Shown here in pieces: positions 23,401 to 31,945 of a DNA stretch of 64,000 bases (positions within the stretch are counted from its first letter, which is position 1; each line of letters starts with the position of its first letter). Under the pieces are notes generated by a model, which searched no databases, was not told the origin of the DNA, and saw nothing but the letters and a program-made list of their open reading frames with translations. The translations under genes were made by a program, and so were the position numbers. The stretch is from Piezodorus guildinii (Eukaryota; Arthropoda; Insecta; Hemiptera; Pentatomidae): contig CM041292.1 of NCBI GenBank assembly GCA_023052935.1, positions 39,005,639-39,069,638 on the forward strand, written 5' to 3'.

Positions 23401-25418
23401 CCTATATACAGTACGAAATCGGGGTAGTAGTTGTACAGGTTTTTTTTCTCTCTTGTTTAACGGTATATAAAATATATAGTAGGGGAAAGTATTGCGTTCG
23501 GGTATATGTTTGACTTAAAAAAGTATACAACTATTTACACGGTTTAGGGTCCCTGGGTGTAAATGACCAATTCCCGCAAAAAGTTCTTTAGAAGTGTACA
23601 GGCCTGAGATTTTCATTAAATTTTTAATCGAAGTTGGACAGCTTATGCCATGCCAAATTCAATTTTTTTACGATTTTTTAAAAAAACGGATCTTATGATT
23701 TTGACTAAACTCGCTATATCGATGTAGAATTTAATATGTTATAATTTTATGTTGGTTTAGTATTTATTGAAATAGTTTGACAGGGCTTAATAATCTTACA
23801 TTTAAAGTTGTGGAAGGTAATATAATGCGACAAATGGCAAGGCATTTACTAAGGTGACAATGTCATAAACGTAGGAGATTATTATACACAACAATTCTTT
23901 ACTGTTATGTATCGATTCATTACTGATGTACCGATATCTCCTTCAGATGAACTACGATATCTGGGACTTTATTGAGACAAAAGACTTACATGAAGGACCT
24001 ACATTAGACGTAAGAGAAACAGTTGAACAAACGATTTGGACTACTACCAAGCTATTTGACAAACGATCAGTATTATCCTTGAACGCAAAAATTACCATCA
24101 ACGCAGTACTTATCAAACCCTTAAGGATATACGGGATAGAACAATAGGGCTCTGCCAAAACCTGTGACATCCGAAGAATGTATTTCCAATCCAATGTCTT
24201 AATAATTTGTCATCATTCCATGTGACAAATTTATTATTCCACAAACACTTGGACTTCCTAGAGAATATTATTAAAATTGCCAAGGCAAAGTTCCTTCCAA
24301 TATGAGCCCATCTGCCCAAATACTGGAATTCACCACTTAGGCGGTGGCCAAGATATTCCCTGAATTAACCTTTCGGTAGCGAACAATTTTGCTTATTCAA
24401 TAGATTTTTTTTTTTTTTTTTATAAAACATAAACATACTACTTAATGATATAATAATGCCTTATTTTAAACAGGAAAAAATCAATATAAGGCGTTTAAGC
24501 ATGGTCAATGAGGAAAAAGTTCAGATAATCATATTTATGTATACAAATTAATGTAAACAATTAACATTTATTTATCCCGGTGATAAAAAAAAAAAAATTA
24601 AAAAGTAGTTATTGTTCCACACTGAAACAATTATAAAAAAAAACAAAAAAAAATATTGAAAAATAATAATAATTATAAAACTAAAACTATTTACATAACA
24701 TCTCTAATCAGCTGTAATTGAACTATTTTACAAGCATGTCTGTAAGTCTATGCCATTTTGTAAAACTTCACAAATGCACGAAAATTCCCAACATTTAATT
24801 GTTCGACAAGTTCCTCCACAGTAAAAACGTTTTTGTAAACATTCTTAATACGAAACTCAAACATTATTGAGCATATTACTATAAAATAAAACGTTTTTCA
24901 ATTTCGTTCCTATTTCTTCTCTGGAACATTTTTGGACGTCACCTTTGTTAAATTATTTAAAATTCATGAGTAGCTCACAACGGAAACTTGAACTACATAA
25001 ACGTTCTTAAATTGATTTTAACAACCGAGGTAAGTTAAATTCGTGTGCTTCGCTCACCACATTTTTGTTTTATTCTTAGGATTACGTCAAAAGTAATATT
25101 GTAATTATTTATTCGGCAAATGGAAATAATTTCTGTACTGAATTTTAAACTTATTCTCATCTGTTCACTAGGTACGAGACAGCAGACGGACTGATGAGAG
25201 AGGAATCTTCAGTGATGGAGCCAACAGCAGACGGGCAGCTGGTTGCCTCCGTGAAGGGGAGCTACTCCTACCCCGGGCCTGACGGAAGGATCATCCGGGT
25301 CAACTACGTCGCCGATCAAGGGGGCTTCCGGGCGTCTGGGGATCATCTCCCGTCATCTCTGACAGACACTTCTACAACTTCAAGTACGTCGTACCCTAGC
25401 CGAGGAGGATTCCTGTAA
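11495..25418 (+). CDS. RR-1 cuticular protein with long Gln-rich N-terminal half, 3 exons
   Basis: Secreted chitin-binding structural protein, 220 aa. Exons: 11495-11503 (MLV), 12733-13139 and 25172-25418; GT..AG at every junction and the AA|G codon restores phase over intron 2. The signal peptide is MLVLLLIATAAAS. Residues 14-80 carry Tyr/Pro-containing sequence (HYIVDYQRLPLYQEFYLSPG). Residues 80-130 are Gln/Ala/Glu-rich with runs such as GQEQQEQQAAQAQQ. The RR core spans about 136-199: DGSYSYK-YETADG, GSYSYPGPDG, RVNYVADQGGF, SGDHLP. It fits the PROSITE RR pattern, including Y184, A186, D187, G190 and F191. The tail is Ser/Thr-rich and ends RGGFL. Exon 2 is strongly GC-rich in an AT-rich region. 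Intron 1 is 1.2 kb; intron 2 is 12.0 kb and full of LINE and SINE debris. The exon joining is an inference from phase and domain continuity. Confidence 0.85.
12207..12535 (-). mobile_element. Degenerate LINE ORF2 C-terminal fragment in intron 1 of cuticle gene 2
   Basis: The minus strand reads MRILLRISAGKTGMGRLRNR, then NERLEVSKLITTLENRLLKW and FEHVLG. This resembles the LINE C-terminal consensus (RNRxIRERLxV followed by RWFGHVxRM). The downstream part no longer matches and is probably frameshifted. It lies antisense to the host gene. Confidence 0.55.
13290..13610 (+). mobile_element. Possible retroelement 3' end
   Basis: A less AT-rich stretch reads in part LLITLWNPLLTHIRQASQCL and ends in AAATAATAAAAAAAA. 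It looks like the tail of a reverse-transcribed element, but no domain can be named. It lies in intron 2 of cuticle gene 2. Bases 13611-14030 show nothing. Confidence 0.25.
14030..14725 (+). mobile_element. Decayed jockey-like LINE copy (J3-like)
   Basis: Several frames carry remnants such as MHEQYCVSYTDS-like codons and a KRNWMT-like end. The order matches the 10070 copy: a PWYVSNNTLHTDLHIPI-like region, then an LKRSWMTC-like region, then a 3' UTR. Many indels; no open frame. Confidence 0.5.
15255..15292. repeat. (TA)n microsatellite with poly-T
   Basis: A TA run is followed by a T run. Similar TA tracts occur at 3290-3345, 43192-43251, 50796-50872 and 60096-60150. The rest of 14726-15910 contains nothing recognisable. 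Confidence 0.8.
15912..16400 (-). mobile_element. LINE ORF2 C-terminus with CCHC knuckle
   Basis: A 140-codon open frame reads REEVILTRLRIGHSRLTHQH, then CEQCNVPITIKHLLTDC, and ends KRNKLYESI. The C-x2-C-x8-H-x4-C knuckle and the RLRIGHSRLTH block follow the RNase H domain in I-type non-LTR retrotransposons. It is related to but distinct from the copy at 28475-29508. 5'-truncated: RNase H and RT are absent. Confidence 0.8.
17128..17275 (-). mobile_element. J3 LINE 3' UTR fragment
   Basis: The reverse of the 10560-10670 region: shared words include CCCAGCAGCAC, TGTCAGGCATGA and a TTGTGACAACCAGC-like block, next to an A-rich (T-rich here) tail. No coding sequence remains. Bases 16401-17127 and 17276-19007 show nothing recognisable. 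Confidence 0.5.
19008..19135 (-). mobile_element. J3 LINE 3' UTR fragment
   Basis: Shares GTTGACAATCAG, GATGAAGGAATGATAG and GGCATGATGG with the reverse complement of 10580-10650. The T run at 19009-19022 is the poly-A tail read in reverse. Confidence 0.6.
19240..19490 (+). repeat. SINE, family B, 5'-truncated
   Basis: Starts at the B-box (GCTCAAACCCGGAGGACC) and follows the family B body: GGTGGTCCCGAACCTGTG, GTTAAAAATCC and CGATGGGCAAAAT. It ends AATAAATAAATAAAAT. The A-box part is missing. It lies in intron 2 of cuticle gene 2. Confidence 0.75.
19639..19870 (+). repeat. tRNA-derived SINE, family C
   Basis: Head GGCCTGGTCAAGTGAATAGA and a B-box AGGTTCGAATC near 19691. The body contains TTATTTATTCTGTTATTTCA and CCTCTATAAAGTGG. 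It matches the copies at 23178 and 57676 on the + strand and 37965 on the minus strand. Confidence 0.75.
20640..20890. other. Less AT-rich unassigned stretch within a featureless interval
   Basis: The stretch contains CTCCTCCTCCCCCTTGTGC and GGCTGCTGGGGGCGC. It has no long ORF and no structure I recognise. The surrounding interval 19880-22230 is otherwise AT-rich intronic sequence of cuticle gene 2 with only short chance ORFs. Confidence 0.3.
22240..22830 (-). mobile_element. Jockey-like LINE 3' end (type J2), reverse copy
   Basis: The minus-strand frame reads LKPIWVYGLELWGTAKRSNI, RIQSLQSKVLRTMVNAPYYV, then DLIPSKFSKFHQNLGHHPNP. This is the C-terminal region of jockey-type RT and matches the J2 copy at 1640. 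A stop interrupts it after NPLA at 22552, and the continuation resembles HPYNSPRRLKRQWPRD. The 3' UTR runs to about 22240. Confidence 0.8.
23178..23450 (+). repeat. tRNA-derived SINE, family C
   Basis: Head GTGGCGTGGTCTAGTGTATA and a B-box-like GGGTTGGAATT at about 23233. The body contains TTATTTATTCTGTTAATTCA and TCTATAAAGTGG, and ends near AATCACCTCATTGCACTG followed by a T run. The best-preserved family C body in the window. Confidence 0.75.
23640..23815. repeat. Family X dispersed repeat copy
   Basis: The block TGATTTTGACTAAACTCGC with the following ATCGATGTA matches 5645-5690, and the next ~100 bases align with indels. A related short block at 23475-23500 (GTAGGGGAAAGTATTGCG) recurs near 1410 and 55720. 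Confidence 0.5.
23930..24390 (+). mobile_element. Decayed jockey-like LINE fragment
   Basis: Reads YDIWDFIETKDLHEGPTLDV, then ETVEQTIWTTTKLFDKRSVL and KPLRIYGIEQ before a stop. This parallels the KYLGL...LLQHLLDKRSKL...RPIWTYGIELWGS block of jockey-type elements at 31360-31560. The downstream part continues with frame changes (SAKT, RRMYFQS). It lies about 0.8 kb before the last exon of cuticle gene 2. Confidence 0.6.
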
Positions 25419-27059
25419 AAGACAATGGTAGAGCGAAATCAAGGAACGCTACTTATTGCTTGTATTCATGAGAGTGATTAGCATTAAAATCGTTTCATCG
25501 TTAAAGATAAGTTAAGTGCGAACGGTTATTCATTAAATAGCAATTGATATCCGGCGACATTATAGTTAAAAAATATATTGAAAATTACTTAAAATCATCC
25601 CTAAATATACTCAGCTATGCCTAGCTAGACATTCCTACTATGTGCAATGATCCCCTCCATGCTTCCTTTCTAGTATTTATGCAGTCTTCTTCATAGCCAT
25701 GACCAACCAGAATTCTGGCTCTCCCACCATTATTACAAAGGTTTCAAAAGTCCTTTTCCATTCTTTTTTGCGTCTCTATCGCACTCTCTCTCTATATATA
25801 TATATATATGAGATGAAAACTCCGTTGTAAACTTTTATAGATTAATTGTATCTTGTGTTTTATTATTAGGTATACTCGTATTTAGGAATTAGTTATTACT
25901 ATAAATTTACACAACTAAGATCCTAAAAATATCTCAGTATTTTTATTTAAATGCAGACACTATTATATACTAAATTCTCTAATATTAACATACAATTTTA
26001 TTTTTCATATAGAAGCGTATTTATCCGAAATTTCTTTAACTCATTTTCTGTCCGCAAAAAAATAAATAAATCATTAAAAAAAAATAAATAAATAAATTAA
26101 ACTCCATTATATATTTTCCAATATGATTGGTCGCAGTACAGTATTATTAAATCGAAAAATTGCATAGCTTTTAATTGTTTCGGGAATATTATACCGCTTA
26201 AAAAGTGCTTGGTTCTGAATTTATTCTATTTATATAACCAGGTTGTTGCTAGTTTTTATAAAATTTAACTAGTTACAGTGTATATTTGTATTTATGTAAC
26301 GAATTTCATTTATGTATCAATAGATAATATTTAAGAGGAAAGATTTTAATGTACATATTTAAAAAGTGTTAATCTAAAAATAATTAGTATAATTATAGTG
26401 TAGTAAATTTATATATCTAATAGCGAGACAATTTTTCTATACATAAATATATTCAATATAAAACGAAGTAAATAAGGTTTGTTGCAGCATCCTAATGAAT
26501 CATTGTCTGTAGTAAATATCAAAATTTTATTTATTTTTTTGTAATAATACGCGAATAAAAGCTTTAAAAAAAGTAAAGGTAAAGACTAAACTATTTGGTT
26601 GCAATGAACCTTTCAAAACCTATTTTAATTAGGTTTTAAATCGAACATTAATTGCTAAGGTTTAATGTGCCCACATGGGTAACTGAGAATGTAAAGCTCT
26701 ATACAAATATATAAAATATAGAAACATGATCCATAGAATAAATTTTATTTTGATAATCCTATTCCTTCTTTTTATCTTTTAGAATAATTCTTTCAATTTG
26801 CACGTCCATAATATGCTATAAGTACTAAAACAATATTTATTATTTTTGAAACAAAAATTACAAACATTTTTTTCAATATTATTGTGACACAGTTACATCT
26901 AGATTTCTTGTGATAGTAAATATTAAAAAATTAATAACTTAAAGAAAGCTTAAATTTTTTATATAAAATTACTAATTGAAAAAACGCTGCAAATTATTAC
27001 ACAATGATTTATTATTTTCAAATAACAATATTAAGGTATAACTGATTATATAGCTGTTG
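25419..27059. other. 3' flank of cuticle gene 2, no further gene seen
   Basis: ATTAAA-type poly-A signal variants lie at 25493-25498 and 25532-25537, and either could serve the gene. A (TA)n tract lies at 25796-25810. The rest is AT-rich without structure or ORFs of interest. Confidence 0.35.
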
Positions 27060-28040
27060 ACAGGCGATTAAGTAATATGAAAAGCAATAATTCAAAGGAT
27101 AAAATCATATCGCTACTGCTGATTTAAGAACGCTATATCTCAGCTAGCTGTTTACCAATTTCAATGAATCTTTTTTCATCGTGTCGAAAATTTAATGTTT
27201 TATCAAATGACATTAAAATCATTTTTAAGTATTTATTTTTTAACAAATTAGGAGAAATGGATTTTTTTCGTATTCGTTATTCGGATTCTACGTATCTTGA
27301 AACTTAGTTAATTCAAATTTTTTTTTTTTTTTGGTCGATTACAAAGGTTCATTATTGAAAAATAATAAACCAAAAGCATTCATACAGGACTGCGTTACTA
27401 TTTCCTTTACTTTTCTTTCGACTTTCATTCAAATAAAATTTCATGATTCCAAAACAATTTAAATTTTAACTTTATCATCAATAATAAGCGAGTTATCAGG
27501 GAATCACATGTCTTATAAGTTGTGGCTTGACCATATAAGATGATTTTTTTATTTTTTTAGCGTGCTTTACTGATTTTAAAACACTTACAAACTTTTCCCC
27601 ATCGTCTAAAATAACTAAGTTATGAGCTTGTTTATGTGTTAAATTACAATTTTTATTTTTTCTCTTTTATACAATTATTTGCAATTTTTTGGATAGAAAG
27701 CATTGACAATTTTTTTCTCTATGTTCAAAAATAACTGAATTATTGAATTAAATCTCCTTTAATTGGCCGCTATCTTAAAAATGACCAACTCATATCAACG
27801 TCTAGGTGTTAAGATCATCGTTGCATGGATCAGTATTTATGTAGCGAATTTCAAAACAATTGGTCCAGTAGTTTCGGAGAAATGCTGCGGACGGCGGACA
27901 AACGGATTTTTTTTATATACGTTATTCAGATTCTACGCATCTTGAAAAGTAAGCCCTCAAATTTTGAGGGAGGCGGGGTTATTTTTTTTTCTCGATTACG
28001 AAGGTTCATTATTGAAAATAATAAACCACAACATAAATAA
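27060..28040. repeat. Unclassified dispersed repeat (family Y), two tandem-like parts
   Basis: Blocks here recur at 36680-37350, 49640-50110 and in part at 54890-55100. Shared words include CCAATTTCAATGA, AAAAATAACTGA, AGTTTCGGAGAAA and GACGGCGGACAAACGG. The last part of the block (GTTATTCGGATTCTACG to AATAATAAACCA) occurs twice within the copy, near 27280-27370 and 27920-28030. No ORF of interest. Bases 28041-28460 contain nothing recognisable. Confidence 0.55.
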
Positions 28041-28474
28041 CTGCCACTATAAATCCTAAAATAGAGTTGGGTGCAGTAATAAAAGGGCTCAGCACTGTTT
28101 TTAGACTGTTCCTATCAAGGTTATTGGGCCTAGACCAGTATTTTTTTGCAGATTCAGGCTAAAACATCAGAATCAATGCTTATCGTGCCTCAGACGAGAT
28201 CGAACTTATTATTGATTTCAATAAAAATAAATTGTATAAGCATAGTATAGTAACATTTTTATAAAAATTATGTTTTCAGAATAATAATTTTTCGATATCA
28301 TCATATGCGTTTCTTTTTAACCTAAAATAGTTTAGGTTAGCTTTCATTTACTGATAGAAATCCAAAATTAATAAATTGAAATTTTAATGGATGACTGGTA
28401 TTAAAATACAATCTCAACAGTTCTTGAAAACATTTATAAGCCATAAGCTCATCATCTAGTTTCGTGACTTGGTT

Positions 28475-29508
28475 GTTGTTGTTGTTTGGGGTTTTGAGGC
28501 GTAAAACCCAGGGGTCATAAACGCCTATAGTTCTCTTTAAGTATAAATAAATCAAAACTAATAAACTAGGCGTATAATAATTAGATAAAATAGTAAAAAA
28601 ATAAATAAATAATTAAAAAAATAATTAAAATAAAGATAAGTTAAATTAAAAGACTATATTTTATTAAATAGTAGGTGACTATTAAGAAGCCTGAACAGCG
28701 CCGAGATGTTGTTTTCATTTTCGGAGAGTATGAAGGATATATTAGGTATAAGCCCAAATTTGTTTAAACGTGTCCTATCAGAAAAGCATTCTTCTAAAAT
28801 GTGGCTGATAGTCAGGATATTGTTACAATGTGGGCACTTAGGAGGTGGCTGCTTGGTAACGAGATGAAGATGGGTCATGTTAGTGTGGCCAATCCTTAAC
28901 CTGGCCAGGACAACTTCTTCTTTGCGGCTTGAGCGACATGATGAGGACCAAGGCCCCACTTTTGTTTTGACGACTTTCAGTTTGCTAGCAGGACTCTCGT
29001 CCCACATGGACTGCCAGGCAGCCGATATTTCCTTCCGGAGCGGCTGAGACATATCTCGCGGTGTTAGGATAGCTACACCTTGACCCGGAAGGGTGAGCGC
29101 CTGTTTTGCGGCCCTATCCGCCAGCTCATTACCAACTATCCCCACATGGCTTGGGATCCAAATAAAGCATACTGTCTTTTCTAATTCTTGGAGCATATGG
29201 ATATATCGGTGTATCTTTAGGACGAGAGGTTGGGGAGAGTACATGCTATGTAAACCTTTTAAGGCACTCAGTGAGTCGGTAACTATGGTGATTGAGTGTG
29301 ATGGAACTGACATAGCGTAGTGTAAAGCTGAAACTATTGCTTGAAGCTCTGCAGTATAAATGTTACATAGTTTATGTAATTTTATTTTGTGTGTCAAGTT
29401 GTGTGTAACGAATGAACAGGCTGTAGATTCTTCTGATTTTGATCCATCTGTATAGATTAAAAAGGTATCCGGAAGAGTATAGAGCTGAGTGGTAAATTCA
29501 TTTTTGTA
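28475..29508 (-). mobile_element. 5'-truncated I-type LINE with 14-bp target duplications
   Basis: The insertion is flanked by direct repeats TTCGTGACTTGGTT at 28461-28474 and 29509-29522. Its 3' end (low-coordinate side) carries a (CAA)n tail seen as GTTGTTGTTGTT at 28475-28486. This is a clean target-primed insertion truncated within ORF2. It contains the open RNase H frame described separately. The good state of the frame and repeats suggests a fairly young insertion. Confidence 0.9.
28654..29508 (-). CDS. LINE ORF2 C-terminal fragment: RNase H plus CCHC knuckle
   Basis: An uninterrupted 284-codon frame runs from the truncation point at 29508 to a stop at 28654; no ATG is expected because the 5' part is missing. 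RNase H catalytic residues are all visible: D in IYTDGSK, E in TAELQAI, D in TDSLSAL and D in NELADRAAK. The IPSHVGIVGNE block precedes the last. Then RKEEVVLARLRIGHTNMTH and the knuckle CPHCNNILTISHILEEC follow, typical of I-type non-LTR elements. It would degrade the RNA strand during reverse transcription in a full element. As it stands it is a fragment with no promoter or RT domain. Confidence 0.85.
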   Translation of the reverse strand, partial: YKNEFTTQLYTLPDTFLIYTDGSKSEESTACSFVTHNLTHKIKLHKLCNIYTAELQAIVSALHYAMSVPSHSITIVTDSLSALKGLHSMYSPQPLVLKIHRYIHMLQELEKTVCFIWIPSHVGIVGNELADRAAKQALTLPGQGVAILTPRDMSQPLRKEISAAWQSMWDESPASKLKVVKTKVGPWSSSCRSSRKEEVVLARLRIGHTNMTHLHLVTKQPPPKCPHCNNILTISHILEECFSDRTRLNKFGLIPNISFILSENENNISALFRLLNSHLLFNKI

Positions 29509-29639
29509 TTCGTGACTTGGTTTCTTTTATTTTAAAATGTTGAAGACTTACATTTCAATCAGGATAGCACATTGTTGCCCATTTTTCATCCGGTTCGACT
29601 GAAAATATTAATGTTTGCGAACTAGCAAATAGATTTAAC

Positions 29640-29800
29640 CTAGGATGCCCCGAGGGAACGGTGCAGAGAGGGGCTAAATAAATCAATTCATCGATAAATC
29701 ATGGAAGAAGGACGAAGACCGATAAAGAAATGTCAAGAGACTTAGTGAAGCAGGGATCGCTAGGGTCGAGAGGTCATAAGGTCTCAAGCTGCTTCCATTA
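29640..29800. other. Unassigned less AT-rich stretch
   Basis: Contains GGATGCCCCGAGGGAACGG and GATCGCTAGGGTCGAGAGG. It might be the end of a retroelement, but no domain, tail or repeat partner was found. The rest of 29523-30885 is AT-rich and featureless apart from a reverse copy of the AACGG/CCGTT family X word near 30200. Confidence 0.2.
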
Positions 29801-30888
29801 CTCATGTCATTTCCTTAAATTAATTTAGTATTAAAAATAAATTTATATCTAATGGAATCGATTTGTATTTATTAGTTGTTTCATTTTTCTTTATATGTTC
29901 CAGTCTCGCATTTATTTTAATAACAGTTTCCAACTCCTTGAAATATACGGTTTTGATGTTTTTGCATTACTCATTACAGTCGATACAGTAAAGGGAGGAG
30001 GGGACTTAAGATCGCTGATCGCTTCAAAACATTTCTTCTACTCTCAGACACTCCAACTTTCTTGAAATTATCCTCTACGGCTGTTTCATTTAGCTTGCAA
30101 TCGCAATTTAGCTTTTCGTAAAACGAGAAAAATAATTTTTTTGGAAATAAGTCATAAAAAATTATTTCTGAAATATAAGTTGTAACATAAACGCATAATA
30201 GGCCGTTGGAAAGCGATAGTTTTTGGTAAAATTAACAAACAATAAACGAAATAGTAAAAGTTAATATAAAGTTGTTGTAAGCCTATAAACTTATGAACAT
30301 ATATTATTGTTAAAAAGAGAGGTTATCACCGTCGTACAGGATGATGCAAGTTATATTCTTCTATTTAGTACGCAAGGTTTTAAAAACAATATAACGTATT
30401 GTTGTAAGTTGTTAATACAAAACGCTAGGTGGTTATAATTCTATAAACTTGCATTGCTATTAATTATTTCAAAATTATTACTGTATCATGAAAAGTATAA
30501 TTTCTCTTTAAAATAAATGAGATTCCTATGGAACATTAATTAAACTTTTAAAACGTTATTTTAAATAGTTTATTAAAAGTATAAAATAGTTATAATCACG
30601 ATAGGATAGGAATCTTTGTTATTTCTATTGTTTAAGAATATATTATATGACAGTAAAGTTTTCCTTATTTGGGAAAATAACATTTACCGTTATCTGTGCT
30701 TCGCTTGAAAATAACAAACAAATAAACTTATAAAAATTTGATTTATGTTTTTTGAATTGATTTCTGCTGATGATTAAATATAATAATATACTTTATAAAA
30801 CAAACATATTTTCTAAACATATAAACTCTAAATCGGTCAGAAAGATATTTCTTAAACATAAATGAAACCTCATTCCAATTCGCATGTA

Positions 30889-31945
30889 CAATGTATTGCA
30901 CTGGAGCCTTTCTTGACGTACAACAGGCCTTTGATCGAGTTCGGCACCCAGGGCTGCTCAACAAACTTCGCCAATTCCTCTCTCCTACGTACTTCTTATT
31001 AATCCTTTCCTACCTCACTCATAGAACCTTTAAAGTTTCCTACTCATCCATATTTTCTCAGTCCGCCGGTGTACTTCAGGGTAGTATTCTGGGCCCAATC
31101 CTTTATACAATATATACAGCTGATATTCCAATTCATCTTGGTACTGTCCACACAACCTACGCAGATGACACATGTGTGTTATCCGTAAATGATGGCCCAT
31201 CTGCTGCTTCCAAAATCCTTCAGTCCCACATTTCTTCCAGAATTAAAATCAACCCTACTAAATCCCATTAAATTACCTTCACCCTTCGTCGAAAACCCAT
31301 ATCCGCCTGTCCCACTATTCCCTTAAACAATATTGCACTCACCTCAGTTGAACACATCCAGTACCTAGGACTCCATCTAGACAAACGTGTTACTTGGAAT
31401 CCTCACACTAGACTGAAACGACAAGAAACAGCTCTTAGATATCGCCTACTACAACACTTACTGGACAAACGATCAAAACTTTCCACATACTACAAAGAAT
31501 TAATTTATATTATCATCATTAGGCATATTTGGACATATGGGATTGAGTTATGGGGATCCACCAAACCATCCAATTCTTCCCGTATTCAATCCTTGCAGTC
31601 CAAAATCCTCCGAAAGATCCTAAATGCCTCTTACTTTGTTACCAATAAAATAATTCATAAAGACCTAAATATCCCATAAGTCGCAGAACTAGCCCGGACT
31701 AGATATTCCTCCTTTTATTCCAAATTACCCGTCCTCTCCAACCCACTTGTCCACAACTTCTCATAACCACCTATTCCTGATAATTCCCCGAGGTGGCTGA
31801 AAAGACGATGGTCTCGCGACCTACTACATTAAACACTGAAGTGCTACCACTAGCCTGCATCACGCCCACTTGATCTATTAGCACATTTACTTAATGTATT
31901 TTATCGTATAATACAGTTGTAAATTTCTTTTAAATAAAAAATAAT
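30889..31945 (+). mobile_element. Jockey-like LINE with RT catalytic motif (type J1), 5'-truncated
   Basis: The + strand encodes FLDVQQAFDRVRHPGLLNKL, GVLQGSILGPILYT and TTYADDTCVLSVND; YADD, the RT active site, is at 31158-31169. A small deletion removes the segment between LQSHISS and RIKINPTK, and a stop ends the frame at 31269. Further on, in other frames, come IQYLGLHLDK, RYRLLQHLLDKRSKL, TYGIELWGSTKPSNSSRIQS and ending LKRRWSRDLLH with a stop. The best-preserved jockey-type copy here, but inactive: no endonuclease, plus stops and frameshifts. The 3' end is near 31945. Confidence 0.85.
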
